Positions 1 to 7,547 of a stretch of 8,548 nt of DNA are shown one piece after another. The position numbers and the translations under genes were made by a program. The DNA is from an uncultured Bacteroidales bacterium. GTDB lineage: Bacteria; Bacteroidota; Bacteroidia; Bacteroidales; Paludibacteraceae. The stretch covers positions 1 through 8,548 of the forward strand of contig CAIQOG010000651.1 in assembly GCA_903873355.1 (NCBI GenBank). The letters run 5' to 3'. Numbering within the stretch: position 1 is the stretch's first letter; every line of letters begins with the position of its first letter. The notes under the pieces are model-generated. The model saw nothing but the letters and a program-made list of their open reading frames with translations, was not told the origin of the DNA and made no database searches.

Positions 1-1
1 G

Positions 2-1225
2 ACTAATGGACATTACACCAACAATACTATCAGCATTTCCAAATCGAATATCACCGTTCAGGCTGCAACGGCCGGTGGTGTTTATCTTGACGGCACGAAT
101 GCTATAACCATTTCGGGGAATAACAATACATTTGGTGGTTTCCAGTTTACAACTAATACGCTATCGAACGGACAAATTGTTGAAAATCCTACAAATGTTG
201 TAACCGTAACCGGAAATTCAAATACTATTACCCAACTCAATTTCAACGGATATTCTGCCAGTAAAATGATTCAACTGGAAGGTCAGTTTAATGTTGTTTC
301 TTTCTGTAATTTTCAAAATAAACCGGCACTGAACAATGTAAATCATGGGGGTGATGGTGATATGGTTCAGATTATTCCAAATGCTACAAATCCAGGTTAT
401 AATACCATCCGTTATTGTTCCTTCCAACACATGCCTGGCTTTGGAGGTGACTTTGGGAATGAATGTATCCGTATTGGCGACGGTGTATATTCAACCTATA
501 TTTCGAGAACTGTGGTGGAATACTGCTATTTTGAAGATACCGGTTTGGGCGACAGTGAGGCAATCTCAGTAAAATCGATGGAAAATACGCTACGTTATAA
601 CACGATGAATAACAACCCAAATGCCATGTTCTGTTTCCGAAACGGAGATAATAATGTGGCGTACGGAAATTTCTTCATTAATTCAGGTGGAGTTCGCTGC
701 AAACAAGCTAATAATGTATGGATTTATAATAATTATTTTGAAATGGCTGGTACCGGACAAGACAATTCACTACCCGGTTCGGGCGCAAAAGCTATTTATT
801 TTCTGACTTATTCAGGTTACAACAACAATTATAATGTTTTGCACAATACCTTTTACAAATGTGGTGAAAGCGAAATACAGTCCGGTATGACAAACTGTAC
901 CTGGGCTAATAACGCCTTTTATTCAAACTCAGGTAGTATTTTTTCGAGCGCTAGCACTACCTCCGGTGAAACATTTTTGGGAAATCTTTACTCAGGAACA
1001 CTCGGACTATCCATTGCTAGTGGAATGACACTCAACGATCCTAAACTCACTTTGAATTCGGACGGTTATTATAGTTTGTCAGCTACCAGTCCTGCAATAA
1101 ACGGGTCGAGTTCAAACTACCCGGCAATGCTTAATATTCCATTAATTGACACCTTGGCACTCGATATTCAAGGTCAATACAGACCTACAACAAGGACACA
1201 GAAAGATGTTGGTTGTGAAGAATAT
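2..1225 (+). other. PL6 beta-helix catalytic domain (partial at N-terminus)
   Basis: Visible residues 1-408 show short strand-turn repeats rich in Asn, Gly and Ile/Val, typical of parallel beta-helices. Early segments such as VYLDGTNAITISGNNNTFGG resemble the PL6 start, in which a pattern of the type 'ltG.s.i.i.G....v.G' precedes the catalytic coils. The catalytic pair is Lys191 and Arg213. Glu186 (Lys minus 5) and Asp184 (Lys minus 7) occupy positions that are usually Glu and Glu and hold the catalytic Ca2+ in PL6; Asn153 is a possible third ligand. The domain closes with a DVGCEE segment at residues 402-407, similar to the conserved 'D.GA.E' end of many family members. The ligand assignments are by motif alignment from memory. 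Confidence 0.85.
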
Positions 1226-4200
1226 AGTGCTACAGGAACAGTTTTGAACAAACCATTGGCAGTTACAAATGTAGGACCATCTTATCTGGGTGGACCTGCC
1301 ACTCCCACGCTTACAGATCAAAATATTATTTTTAACCCTCTACCTTCAAAAACTGCTGGAGATGCCAATTTTGCTCCCGGAGCATATTCAACTTCGGGTC
1401 TCACAGTTTCATATACAAGTTCGAATACTGCAGTTGCCACCATTGTAAACAGTCAAATTCATATCGTTGGTGGCGGAACTTCTACAATTACTGCTTCACA
1501 AGCAGGAAATTCATCCTATAATGCCGCTACAAGCGCAACTCAAACATTGACAGTAAGCAAACAAAATCAAACAATAACTTTTGGATCTTTGCCAACAAAA
1601 CTGGTAACAGATGCCGATTTTAGTGCCGGTGCAACAGCAAGTTCAGGACTTACTGTTTCTTTGTCGAGTTCTAACACTGCAGTAGCTACCATCGTAAGCG
1701 GACAGATTCATATCGTTGGTGCAGGTACATCTACAATCACTGCTTCACAGGCTGGGAATCCTACCTACAATGCAGCTACAAACGTTACTCAAACATTGAC
1801 AGTCAATAAATTATCTCAAACCATTACTTTTGGAGCAATTGCAACAAAACTTATTTCGGATGCTGATTTTAATCCCGGAGCAACTGCAAGTTCTTCGTTG
1901 ACGGTCACTTACACCAGTTCAAATCCGGCCGTGGCAACTATAGTAAGCAATCAGATTCATATTGTTGGTGCCGGGACTTCCACCATCACAGCTTTGCAAG
2001 CCGGAAGTTCTACTTATAATGCTGCTACAAGCGTTGCACAAACTTTAACAGTCAATAAACTTTCTCAAACAATCACATTTGGCACTTTGGCTTCAAAAAT
2101 TACGACAGACGCTGATTTCAGTCCGGGAGCTACGGCAAGTTCCACATTGGCAGTAACTTATGCCAGTTCAAATACAGCTGTTGCAACTATTGTCAGCAAT
2201 CAAATTCACATTATAGGAGTTGGAACTACAACTATCACCGCATCACAGGCCGGAAATACAACATATAATGCCGCAACGGATGTTACCCAATCATTTACCG
2301 TAAATAATGCAACAGCACCACAAACCATAACTTTCAATGCATTACCAACGAAAACGTATGGAGATACAGATTTTGCACCGGGAGCTACGGCAAGTTCAGG
2401 TCTGACAGTAACGTATTCGAGTTCAAACTCGTCAGTGGCAACCATTGTGAGTGGTCAAATTCATATTGTTGGAGCAGGAGCTTCAGATATTACAGCTTCA
2501 CAAGCCGGAAATGTCACATACAATGCGGCATCTAATGTAATTCAAACACTGACCGTAAATAAAAAATTACAAACGATTACCTTTGGCACTTTACCTACGA
2601 AACTAATATCCGATGTAGATTTTGCACCTGGAGCAACTGCCGGCTCAGGCTTGACAGTTACATACAGCAGTTCAAACACGGCAGTGGCAACCATTGTGAG
2701 CAATCAGATTCATATAGTTAGCGCAGGGACAACTACAATTACTGCCTCACAGGCCGGCGATTCGAATAACAATGCTGCAACCGATGTTCCTCAAACTCTG
2801 ACTGTAAACAAATTAAGTCAAACAATAACATTCGGGGCATTGGCGACTAAACTTATTACCGATGCCGACTTCAGTGCTGGTGCTACGGCAAGTTCGGGAC
2901 TAGGCATTTCACTGGCAAGTTCGAATACGGCTGTGGCGACTATTGTGAGCGGACAGATTCATATCGTGGGTGCGGGAACTTCCACCATCACTGCTTCGCA
3001 AACGGGTAATTCAACCTATAATGCGGCTTCAGATGTTACTCAGACATTGACGGTTAATAAACTTTCTCAAACCATAACTTTTGGTTCTCTTGCCAAAAAA
3101 TGTACTGCTGATGTTGATTTTAACCCGGGAGCAACAACAAGTTCAGGATTAACAATAACATATTCCAGCTCAAACACCTCAGTTGCAACAATCGTAAGTG
3201 GTTTGGTTCATATTGTGGGTGCCGGAGTGACAACTATCACTGCTTCACAAAGCGGGAGTTCCAGCTACAATACCGCCACAAATGTTTCACAGTCATTTAC
3301 TGTAGAAGAGGTTACGAACGTATCAATTACATTAAATCCAGTAGCTGATGCTTATGTTTGGGGTACTAATACTACCACAAATTATGGTACTGCAACTGAT
3401 CTAGCAATCAAAAAAGGAGCAAACTCCACCGGCGATAGATTAATCTATATGCAATTTGATATTACCGGACAAAATATTTATTCAATTTCATCTGCTAAAG
3501 TAAGATTGTATTCCAATTCTAAGACTGGAACTGTTGGGACATCTAATGTTGTTGTTTCACAAGCATCGGATAGTTGGACAGAAACAGGTATTACCTACGG
3601 CAATTGTCCGGGGAAAGGAACTGATATTACTTCTGTTTCAATTACAGCGGCCGGAGCGTATTACGAATGGGATATTACGTCTTACATTCAAAGTCAGTTT
3701 ACAGCCAATGACAACCTGATAAGTCTTATTTTCAACAACTTAGTAAACGATGGTGTGATTGATCATTTTAATAGTAAGGAAGCTGCCTCGAACACACCAC
3801 AACTTTATATAACTCTAAATAAGGTTGTTACAAGAGTTACAGGAACTACAGCAGCATCTTCGCTGACTTTAACACAAACGAGTGATGTAAAAGTGCTAAG
3901 TGGTGGATTACTTACTATTGATACACCAACTTCAGTGAAAAGCATTAACGTTGCAAGTGGTGGAAAGCTAACTCAGAACTCAGGGCAAACATTGAATGTT
4001 AGTACATTAACCATTCAAAGCGATGCAACCGGAACAGGTACTTTTGTCGATAACAATACCACAAATCTGCAGGCAAAATCTGCTACTGTACAACAATACC
4101 TCACCACCGGGAGAAACTGGTATATTTCAAGTCCTGTTTCTGCTGCAACCAGTAATGTGTTTTCTGCAAGTTCACTGTATCCGCTTTACTGGTACGATGA

Positions 4201-5404
4201 AGCCCATGGCAGTACTGTTCAATGGGCAACTATTACTGACACATCAACTCCACTTTCAGTAATGAAAGGTTATGTTGCTAAAATGGCATCGGACGGAGTG
4301 GTTACTTTTAATGGAACTTTAAATAACGGTTCGCAAACTATCAATATTTACCGCACAACCGGTCAGACAAAAGCCGGATTTAATCTTGTGGGTAACCCTT
4401 ATGTTTCGTATCTCGACTGGGATCAGGTTTCAAAATCAAACCTATTGACTTCTATCTGGCAACGAACCAAAAATGCTGCCAATAATTATGTATTTGACAC
4501 CTATAACTCTACAGGTCAACAATATCTGAATAATAGCGGAAAAGGGGTAAATAATCACATTCCACCCATGCAGGCATTTTGGGTACGTGTAGATAATGGT
4601 TTCTCTACAGGTTCGTTAACGGTTGACAACACCATGCGTTCACATAATGGAAATGCCAATATTTTAGGCAGCACTGTAAATGATCCTGTTTTTAAGTCGT
4701 CTTCAACAAAATTGGAAACTCAAAATGTTCTTCGACTTCAGGTATCAACCGGATCAAATACCGATGAAACATTGATTTATAGCAATCCATCTGCATCGAA
4801 TAATTTTGATGCCTACGATACACCAAAAATGTTTAACGACTCAGGGACAATTGCTGAAATTTATACTGTAGTGGGAATCGAAAATGTAGCTATCAATGGA
4901 TTAAATTCTCTTCCGTATGACACTGAAATCCCGCTTGGATTCAATTCTATTACAGCTGGGGAATTTAGTATTAAAGCTACACAGATATACAATTTTAATT
5001 CAGGAACACAGATAATTTTGAAGGATTATCTGGATATAAATAATCCTGTTATTACCGACCTCAGTGATGGAAGCAGTTATCTATTCTCCTCTAATGTGTC
5101 AACGTATAACACCAATCGATTTTCCCTGATATTCCATGCTCCTTCATTAGAAACCGGAATCAGTAATTCAATCGGTAATGGCGCTGCTTGGGTTTCAATA
5201 AATAGCAATGGACAGATTTCACTAAATGGTTCGCTAAAAGGTGAAACTAACCTAACTATTTTTAATGAAGTTGGGCAAAAGCTGTTTTCAAAGAATTTTA
5301 CTGAAACTAAACAAGCTGTTGATTATCAACTCATACCGGGTATCTATATCGTTTCGGTTACTAATGCAGGTAAAAGCATAACAAACAAAGTAATTGTCAA
5401 ATAA
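2..5404 (+). CDS. Large multimodular secreted PL6-type lyase (alginate lyase / chondroitinase B family), 5'-truncated by window edge
   Basis: The reading frame is open from the first complete codon at position 2 to TAA at 5402-5404, giving 1800 visible residues; the ATG at 266 is internal. Residue numbers count from that codon. Residues 1-408 match the right-handed beta-helix of PL6, which cleaves uronic-acid polysaccharides by beta-elimination. An ECIRIG segment (154-159) precedes SEAISVKS with Lys191, then FCFRNGD with Arg213, then GGVR and NNYFE. The Lys/Arg spacing of 22 fits the PL6 base/acid pair. Eight Ig-like repeats follow (440-1101), then a CBM96/DNRLRE-like module (about 1107-1273), a beta-rich module with QQYLTTGRNWY (about 1364-1374) and PPMQAFWVR (1521-1529), and a C-terminal sorting domain (about 1730-1800). 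The signal peptide and first helix coils lie upstream. The neighbouring PL7 gene makes alginate the likeliest substrate. Exact specificity (polyM, polyG, MG or chondroitin) cannot be read from sequence. Family assignment is strong and substrate moderate. Confidence 0.9.
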   Translation, partial: TNGHYTNNTISISKSNITVQAATAGGVYLDGTNAITISGNNNTFGGFQFTTNTLSNGQIVENPTNVVTVTGNSNTITQLNFNGYSASKMIQLEGQFNVVSFCNFQNKPALNNVNHGGDGDMVQIIPNATNPGYNTIRYCSFQHMPGFGGDFGNECIRIGDGVYSTYISRTVVEYCYFEDTGLGDSEAISVKSMENTLRYNTMNNNPNAMFCFRNGDNNVAYGNFFINSGGVRCKQANNVWIYNNYFEMAGTGQDNSLPGSGAKAIYFLTYSGYNNNYNVLHNTFYKCGESEIQSGMTNCTWANNAFYSNSGSIFSSASTTSGETFLGNLYSGTLGLSIASGMTLNDPKLTLNSDGYYSLSATSPAINGSSSNYPAMLNIPLIDTLALDIQGQYRPTTRTQKDVGCEEYSATGTVLNKPLAVTNVGPSYLGGPATPTLTDQNIIFNPLPSKTAGDANFAPGAYSTSGLTVSYTSSNTAVATIVNSQIHIVGGGTSTITASQAGNSSYNAATSATQTLTVSKQNQTITFGSLPTKLVTDADFSAGATASSGLTVSLSSSNTAVATIVSGQIHIVGAGTSTITASQAGNPTYNAATNVTQTLTVNKLSQTITFGAIATKLISDADFNPGATASSSLTVTYTSSNPAVATIVSNQIHIVGAGTSTITALQAGSSTYNAATSVAQTLTVNKLSQTITFGTLASKITTDADFSPGATASSTLAVTYASSNTAVATIVSNQIHIIGVGTTTITASQAGNTTYNAATDVTQSFTVNNATAPQTITFNALPTKTYGDTDFAPGATASSGLTVTYSSSNSSVATIVSGQIHIVGAGASDITASQAGNVTYNAASNVIQTLTVNKKLQTITFGTLPTKLISDVDFAPGATAGSGLTVTYSSSNTAVATIVSNQIHIVSAGTTTITASQAGDSNNNAATDVPQTLTVNKLSQTITFGALATKLITDADFSAGATASSGLGISLASSNTAVATIVSGQIHIVGAGTSTITASQTGNSTYNAASDVTQTLTVNKLSQTITFGSLAKKCTADVDFNPGATTSSGLTITYSSSNTSVATIVSGLVHIVGAGVTTITASQSGSSSYNTATNVSQSFTVEEVTNVSITLNPVADAYVWGTNTTTNYGTATDLAIKKGANSTGDRLIYMQFDITGQNIYSISSAKVRLYSNSKTGTVGTSNVVVSQASDSWTETGITYGNCPGKGTDITSVSITAAGAYYEWDITSYIQSQFTANDNLISLIFNNLVNDGVIDHFNSKEAASNTPQLYITLNKVVTRVTGTTAASSLTLTQTSDVKVLSGGLLTIDTPTSVKSINVASGGKLTQNSGQTLNVSTLTIQSDATGTGTFVDNNTTNLQAKSATVQQYLTTGRNWYISSPVSAATSNVFSASSLYPLYWYDEAHGSTVQWATITDTSTPLSVMKGYVAKMASDGVVTFNGTLNNGSQTINIYRTTGQTKAGFNLVGNPYVSYLDWDQVSKSNLLTSIWQRTKNAANNYVFDTYNSTGQQYLNNSGKGVNNHIPPMQAFWVRVDNGFSTGSLTVDNTMRSHNGNANILGSTVNDPVFKSSSTKLETQNVLRLQVSTGSNTDETLIYSNPSASNNFDAYDTPKMFNDSGTIAEIYTVVGIENVAINGLNSLPYDTEIPLGFNSITAGEFSIKATQIYNFNSGTQIILKDYLDINNPVITDLSDGSSYLFSSNVSTYNTNRFSLIFHAPSLETGISNSIGNGAAWVSINSNGQISLNGSLKGETNLTIFNEVGQKLFSKNFTETKQAVDYQLIPGIYIVSVTNAGKSITNKVIVK
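1319..3304 (+). repeat. Eight tandem Ig-like repeats (about 83 codons each) inside the PL6 protein
   Basis: Units start, at the Gln of Q(T/N)I(T/I)F, at 1319, 1568, 1817, 2066, 2321, 2570, 2819 and 3068. The step is exactly 249 bases except for 255 between units 4 and 5. The recurring pattern is QTITFG.L.TK, then DADF.PGATASSGL, SSNTAVATIVS, QIHIVGAGTSTITASQAGN, YNAAT and QTLTVNK. This resembles bacterial Ig-like (Big_2-type) beta-sandwich domains found in large secreted Bacteroidota proteins. The units lack recognisable catalytic motifs, so they are probably a spacer or stalk between the lyase head and the binding and anchoring modules; weak sugar or cell-surface binding is possible. Synonymous positions differ considerably between units, so this is an old array rather than a fresh duplication. 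The exact domain family is not certain. Confidence 0.93.
3320..3820 (+). other. CBM96 / DNRLRE-like carbohydrate-binding module
   Basis: Residues about 1107-1273 of the PL6 protein show the landmarks of this jelly-roll family: ADAYV, NYGT, an R-L-IYMQFD segment, AKVRLYS, DSWTETGITYGN.P, YEWDITSYI, and the closing HFNSKEA with N-x-P-Q-L-x-I. From known family biology, related modules bind alginate in some alginate lyases and are common appendages of secreted polysaccharide-active enzymes. Here it sits after the Ig array, far from the catalytic head, where it could tether the enzyme to substrate. Binding to alginate is inferred from the context. Confidence 0.75.
3821..5149 (+). other. Beta-rich accessory region preceding the sorting domain
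   Basis: Residues about 1274-1716 follow the binding module. The first part carries short repeated strands (SGGLLTI, ASGGKLTQ, TLNVSTLTI) resembling an autotransporter-like beta stack. The second part contains VQQYLTTGRNWYISSP, a GFNLVGNPY segment and PPMQAFWVR. This combination recurs just before the C-terminal sorting domain in many very large Bacteroidota secreted proteins. Its function is not known to me; it has no recognisable catalytic motif and is probably structural. Confidence 0.55.
5189..5401 (+). other. C-terminal type IX secretion sorting domain of the PL6 protein
   Basis: The last 71 residues have the Ig-like pattern of T9SS type A sorting domains: strands around WVSINSNGQISL, LTIFNEVGQKLF, the Y-Q-LIPGIYIVSV strand and a terminal NKVIVK. 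The family role is recognition by the type IX translocon, cleavage, and release or attachment to the cell surface. Unlike the next gene's domain, it lacks the canonical YPNP entry motif. Confidence 0.85.
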
Positions 5405-5413
5405 AAACAATTG
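5405..5413 (+). promoter_or_regulatory. Start region of the PL7 gene: TTG start 6 bases after the upstream stop
   Basis: The upstream gene ends with TAA at 5402-5404, followed by AAACAA and TTG at 5411. There is no Shine-Dalgarno sequence; the A-rich leader is normal for Bacteroidota. TTG is chosen because it gives a complete Sec signal peptide (MKK, hydrophobic core, LYA). The next ATG at 5441 would remove the lysines and most of the hydrophobic core. Initiation is probably coupled to termination of the PL6 gene. Confidence 0.7.
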
Positions 5414-6430
5414 AAAAAAGTCTTAACTATATTATTTCTAATGACTTTAAGCATTCAATTGTATGCTTTAGATCCATTATTGCCACCGGGTTCAAATTTT
5501 GATTTGGATCCATGGATATTGCAAACTATAAGTACAAGTAATCTTTTTGAAGAGAAGTTACCACCCGATTTAAGAAACGGCTTTACAAACAGCCTTTTTT
5601 ATACAAATACGGTTGATGGTTCATTGGTTTTCAGAGTTCCGAGCAATGGTGGAACAACCAGTGGCAGTGGTTATCCACGCGTGGAGTTTCGACAGGTAAA
5701 AACCGGTGCATACTGGAATATGACCGATACTGCTGAACATTATTTAACAGCTCAGTGCAAAGTTATGGTGGTTGCAACAGCTAAACCACAAACCATTATT
5801 GGTCAGATTCATGGAAGCGAAACAAACTCCGAACTCCTTAAAATTCGTTGGACAGGTTATCTGGCAGGCAAATGTTATGTTGAAGCACGGTTTCAAACGA
5901 ATGATGCAGCTAAAACCGAATACGGAGTGAAACTTGCAACCGGATTGTCGCTTGGTGATATGATTAGCTATACAATCACAATGAAAAACGGAACAATTGT
6001 GGTTACAATTAATGGTGTCAGCGCTACTCAAACCTATACCCCTGAATTTTATGGATCTACTGATTCCTATTATTTCAAAGCAGGGAATTATCTTCAATAC
6101 AGCAGTACTGATGCGAATATTTACGGACTAAATCAATTCTATAAATTATCACTTATTAAACAAGTGCCAACTGAGTTAACACGGATTAACAATGGAGATT
6201 TTAAGATTTATCCGAATCCGGCTAAAGATGAGTTATGTGTATATTTTAACATGCCATTGTCTCAAAAAACTGAAATTCAGGTTTATGATTCAACAGGAAA
6301 ATTGATAAAAAACCTTACTTCAAATGAGAATCAACATTATGATATTTCAGATTTAGCAAGTGGTATTTATTTTGTCAAATCAGAAAATCAGACTTTTTCA
6401 AAAGCTATTAAATTATTACATATCAAATAA
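5411..6430 (+). CDS. Secreted alginate lyase, polysaccharide lyase family 7, with T9SS sorting domain
   Basis: This 339-residue protein is predicted to cleave alginate by beta-elimination, producing unsaturated uronate oligosaccharides outside the cell or on its surface. A signal peptide (residues 1-19, ending LYA) precedes a PL7 beta-jelly-roll catalytic domain (about 25-250). NFDLDPWILQ (29-38) matches the usual opening of this domain. The three family signatures are present: RVEFR (90-94), QIH (132-134) and YFKAGNYLQ (221-229), supplying the Arg, Gln, His and Tyr of the active site. QIH rather than QVH is often associated with activity towards G-containing alginate, though this is only a tendency. 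Residues about 260-339 form a T9SS sorting domain that starts FKIYPNP and ends KAIKLLHIK. The gene follows the PL6 gene by 6 bases and abuts the next one, so all three are probably cotranscribed. It uses a TTG start. Family assignment is firm; endo/exo mode and block preference are not determined. Confidence 0.95.
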   Translation: MKKVLTILFLMTLSIQLYALDPLLPPGSNFDLDPWILQTISTSNLFEEKLPPDLRNGFTNSLFYTNTVDGSLVFRVPSNGGTTSGSGYPRVEFRQVKTGAYWNMTDTAEHYLTAQCKVMVVATAKPQTIIGQIHGSETNSELLKIRWTGYLAGKCYVEARFQTNDAAKTEYGVKLATGLSLGDMISYTITMKNGTIVVTINGVSATQTYTPEFYGSTDSYYFKAGNYLQYSSTDANIYGLNQFYKLSLIKQVPTELTRINNGDFKIYPNPAKDELCVYFNMPLSQKTEIQVYDSTGKLIKNLTSNENQHYDISDLASGIYFVKSENQTFSKAIKLLHIK

Positions 6431-6433
6431 ATG
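6428..6433 (+). promoter_or_regulatory. TAA-ATG stop/start junction between the PL7 gene and the next gene
   Basis: The PL7 stop codon at 6428-6430 is followed with no gap by ATG at 6431, in the same reading frame. There is no separate ribosome-binding sequence, only the A/T-rich end of the PL7 gene. Translation of the downstream gene probably relies on terminating ribosomes. No promoter or terminator can fit here. Confidence 0.7.
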
Positions 6434-7543
6434 GAAAAAATCTTAAAGTTATCGTTGGTTCTTATTTCGTTATTTAGTTCACAGTTTATCTATTCACAGG
6501 CGATGCTTAATGCAGATGGTCCCGGAAATACGTATGAGCTGATTAATAGCGTTTTAGCACCAAATGGTGGTGATGTAGTTGAAAATCCGGAATGTGTGCA
6601 TCCTGAATTTGGACGACATATTGCCGAGGTTTGGGATGCCGATTTGAATCAATACGTTTTTGAATTTTACATACATGTTACGCCTGATAATGATCGTTGT
6701 ATTAATTTCGACCGGCAACGAGTTGAAATAAAAACGTATGATGCTTCACCCGCAAATTTAAAAGGTACTTCCGGCGAAACTGTAATTTATAAATGGCGAT
6801 TTAAAGTTCCATCCGGTTTTCAACCCTCTTCAAATTTTACACACATTCATCAGGTTAAGGCAGTTGGAGGAGATGAATCTGATCCACTTTTTGTATTGAC
6901 AGCCCGAAAGGGATCTCCAAATAAATTGGAACTAAACTATTATGAAAGTTCAAGTCTGAGTTCCGTTAAATTCACCTCGGTTAATCTATCTCTATTCGAA
7001 AACACATGGGTAGAGGCAACAGAACGTATTAAAGTAAATAATGTTGGTGGTACTTATTCAATTACAATTAATAAAGTAAGTGATGGCACTACAATTTTGA
7101 GTTATACTAATAACAATATATTGACTATAAGAGCAGATAATTCATTTATTCGTCCAAAGTGGGGCATTTATCGAAGCTTGTTAAGTTCACAGGATTTGCG
7201 AGATGAAACGCTTCGCATTAACAATATTTCGATTACTGAAGATATATCATCAAAAATTGCTTCGAATACAGCATTGGATGAAAATAAATTCAAAGTGGCT
7301 CTTAGTTCAGGTGGCAATAAATTGCTATTTGAGTACTATTTGGCCAACAAACTGAATGTTGAAATTGCAGCGTATTCGTTAAATGGTCAGAAGCTGAAAT
7401 CCATTTTCATCGAAAAAAATCAGGAAAGTGGTTTCTATCACAATTCTGCCGATATTTCAGATTTAAAATCCGGAGTTTATTTAATTCGCTTGCAATCAGG
7501 CAATTCCTCTAAAAGTTGTAAACTAATCATTAGCAAAAACTAA
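6431..7543 (+). CDS. Secreted jelly-roll polysaccharide-lyase-like protein of unassigned family, with T9SS sorting domain
   Basis: This 370-residue protein has a Sec signal peptide (residues 1-22, ending IYS before Gln23). Residues about 24-272 form one beta-rich domain, and about 286-370 form a T9SS-like sorting domain (strands around LNVEIAAYSLNGQKL and DLKSGVYLIRL). I cannot assign an established enzyme family. The catalytic part shows DRQRVEIKTYD (94-104), YKWRFKVPSGF (120-130), FTHIHQVKAVGG (136-147) and PKWGIYR (242-248). An R-x-E strand, a later H/Q-bearing strand and a GIYR strand are arranged as in concanavalin-A-like lyases such as PL7, PL13 and PL20 (Pfam Polysacc_lyase type). Cys55 and Cys90 could form a disulfide. 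Its ATG directly follows the PL7 stop codon (TAA-ATG), so it is in the same operon and probably acts on alginate or another uronic-acid glycan. A binding-only role is the main alternative. Confidence 0.85.
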   Translation: MEKILKLSLVLISLFSSQFIYSQAMLNADGPGNTYELINSVLAPNGGDVVENPECVHPEFGRHIAEVWDADLNQYVFEFYIHVTPDNDRCINFDRQRVEIKTYDASPANLKGTSGETVIYKWRFKVPSGFQPSSNFTHIHQVKAVGGDESDPLFVLTARKGSPNKLELNYYESSSLSSVKFTSVNLSLFENTWVEATERIKVNNVGGTYSITINKVSDGTTILSYTNNNILTIRADNSFIRPKWGIYRSLLSSQDLRDETLRINNISITEDISSKIASNTALDENKFKVALSSGGNKLLFEYYLANKLNVEIAAYSLNGQKLKSIFIEKNQESGFYHNSADISDLKSGVYLIRLQSGNSSKSCKLIISKN

Positions 7544-7547
7544 GAAT

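Noticed and set aside
266..268. ATG at 266 as the true start of the PL6 gene
   Set aside because: The frame is open back to position 2 with beta-helix-like sequence continuing upstream, and no signal peptide follows the ATG. It is an internal methionine.
2206..2445. 79-codon - strand open frame in the Ig-like array
   Set aside because: It is a by-product of the repetitive coding sequence on the + strand and has no independent support.
1319..3304. CRISPR-like or non-coding satellite array
   Set aside because: The period is an exact multiple of three, the frame stays open, and conservation is at protein level with synonymous divergence. It is a protein-domain array.
5402..5404. TAA at 5402 as a nonsense mutation splitting a PL6-PL7 fusion
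   Set aside because: The upstream protein has a complete C-terminal sorting domain just before the stop and the downstream one has its own signal peptide, so these are two intact genes.
5441..5443. ATG at 5441 as an alternative start for the PL7 gene
   Set aside because: It would remove the lysines and most of the hydrophobic core of the signal peptide needed for export of a protein with a T9SS sorting domain.
5744..6097. 117-codon open frame on the - strand opposite the PL7 gene
   Set aside because: It lies wholly over the PL7 catalytic core, is rich in Cys, His and Ile as expected of an antisense shadow, and has no recognisable domain.
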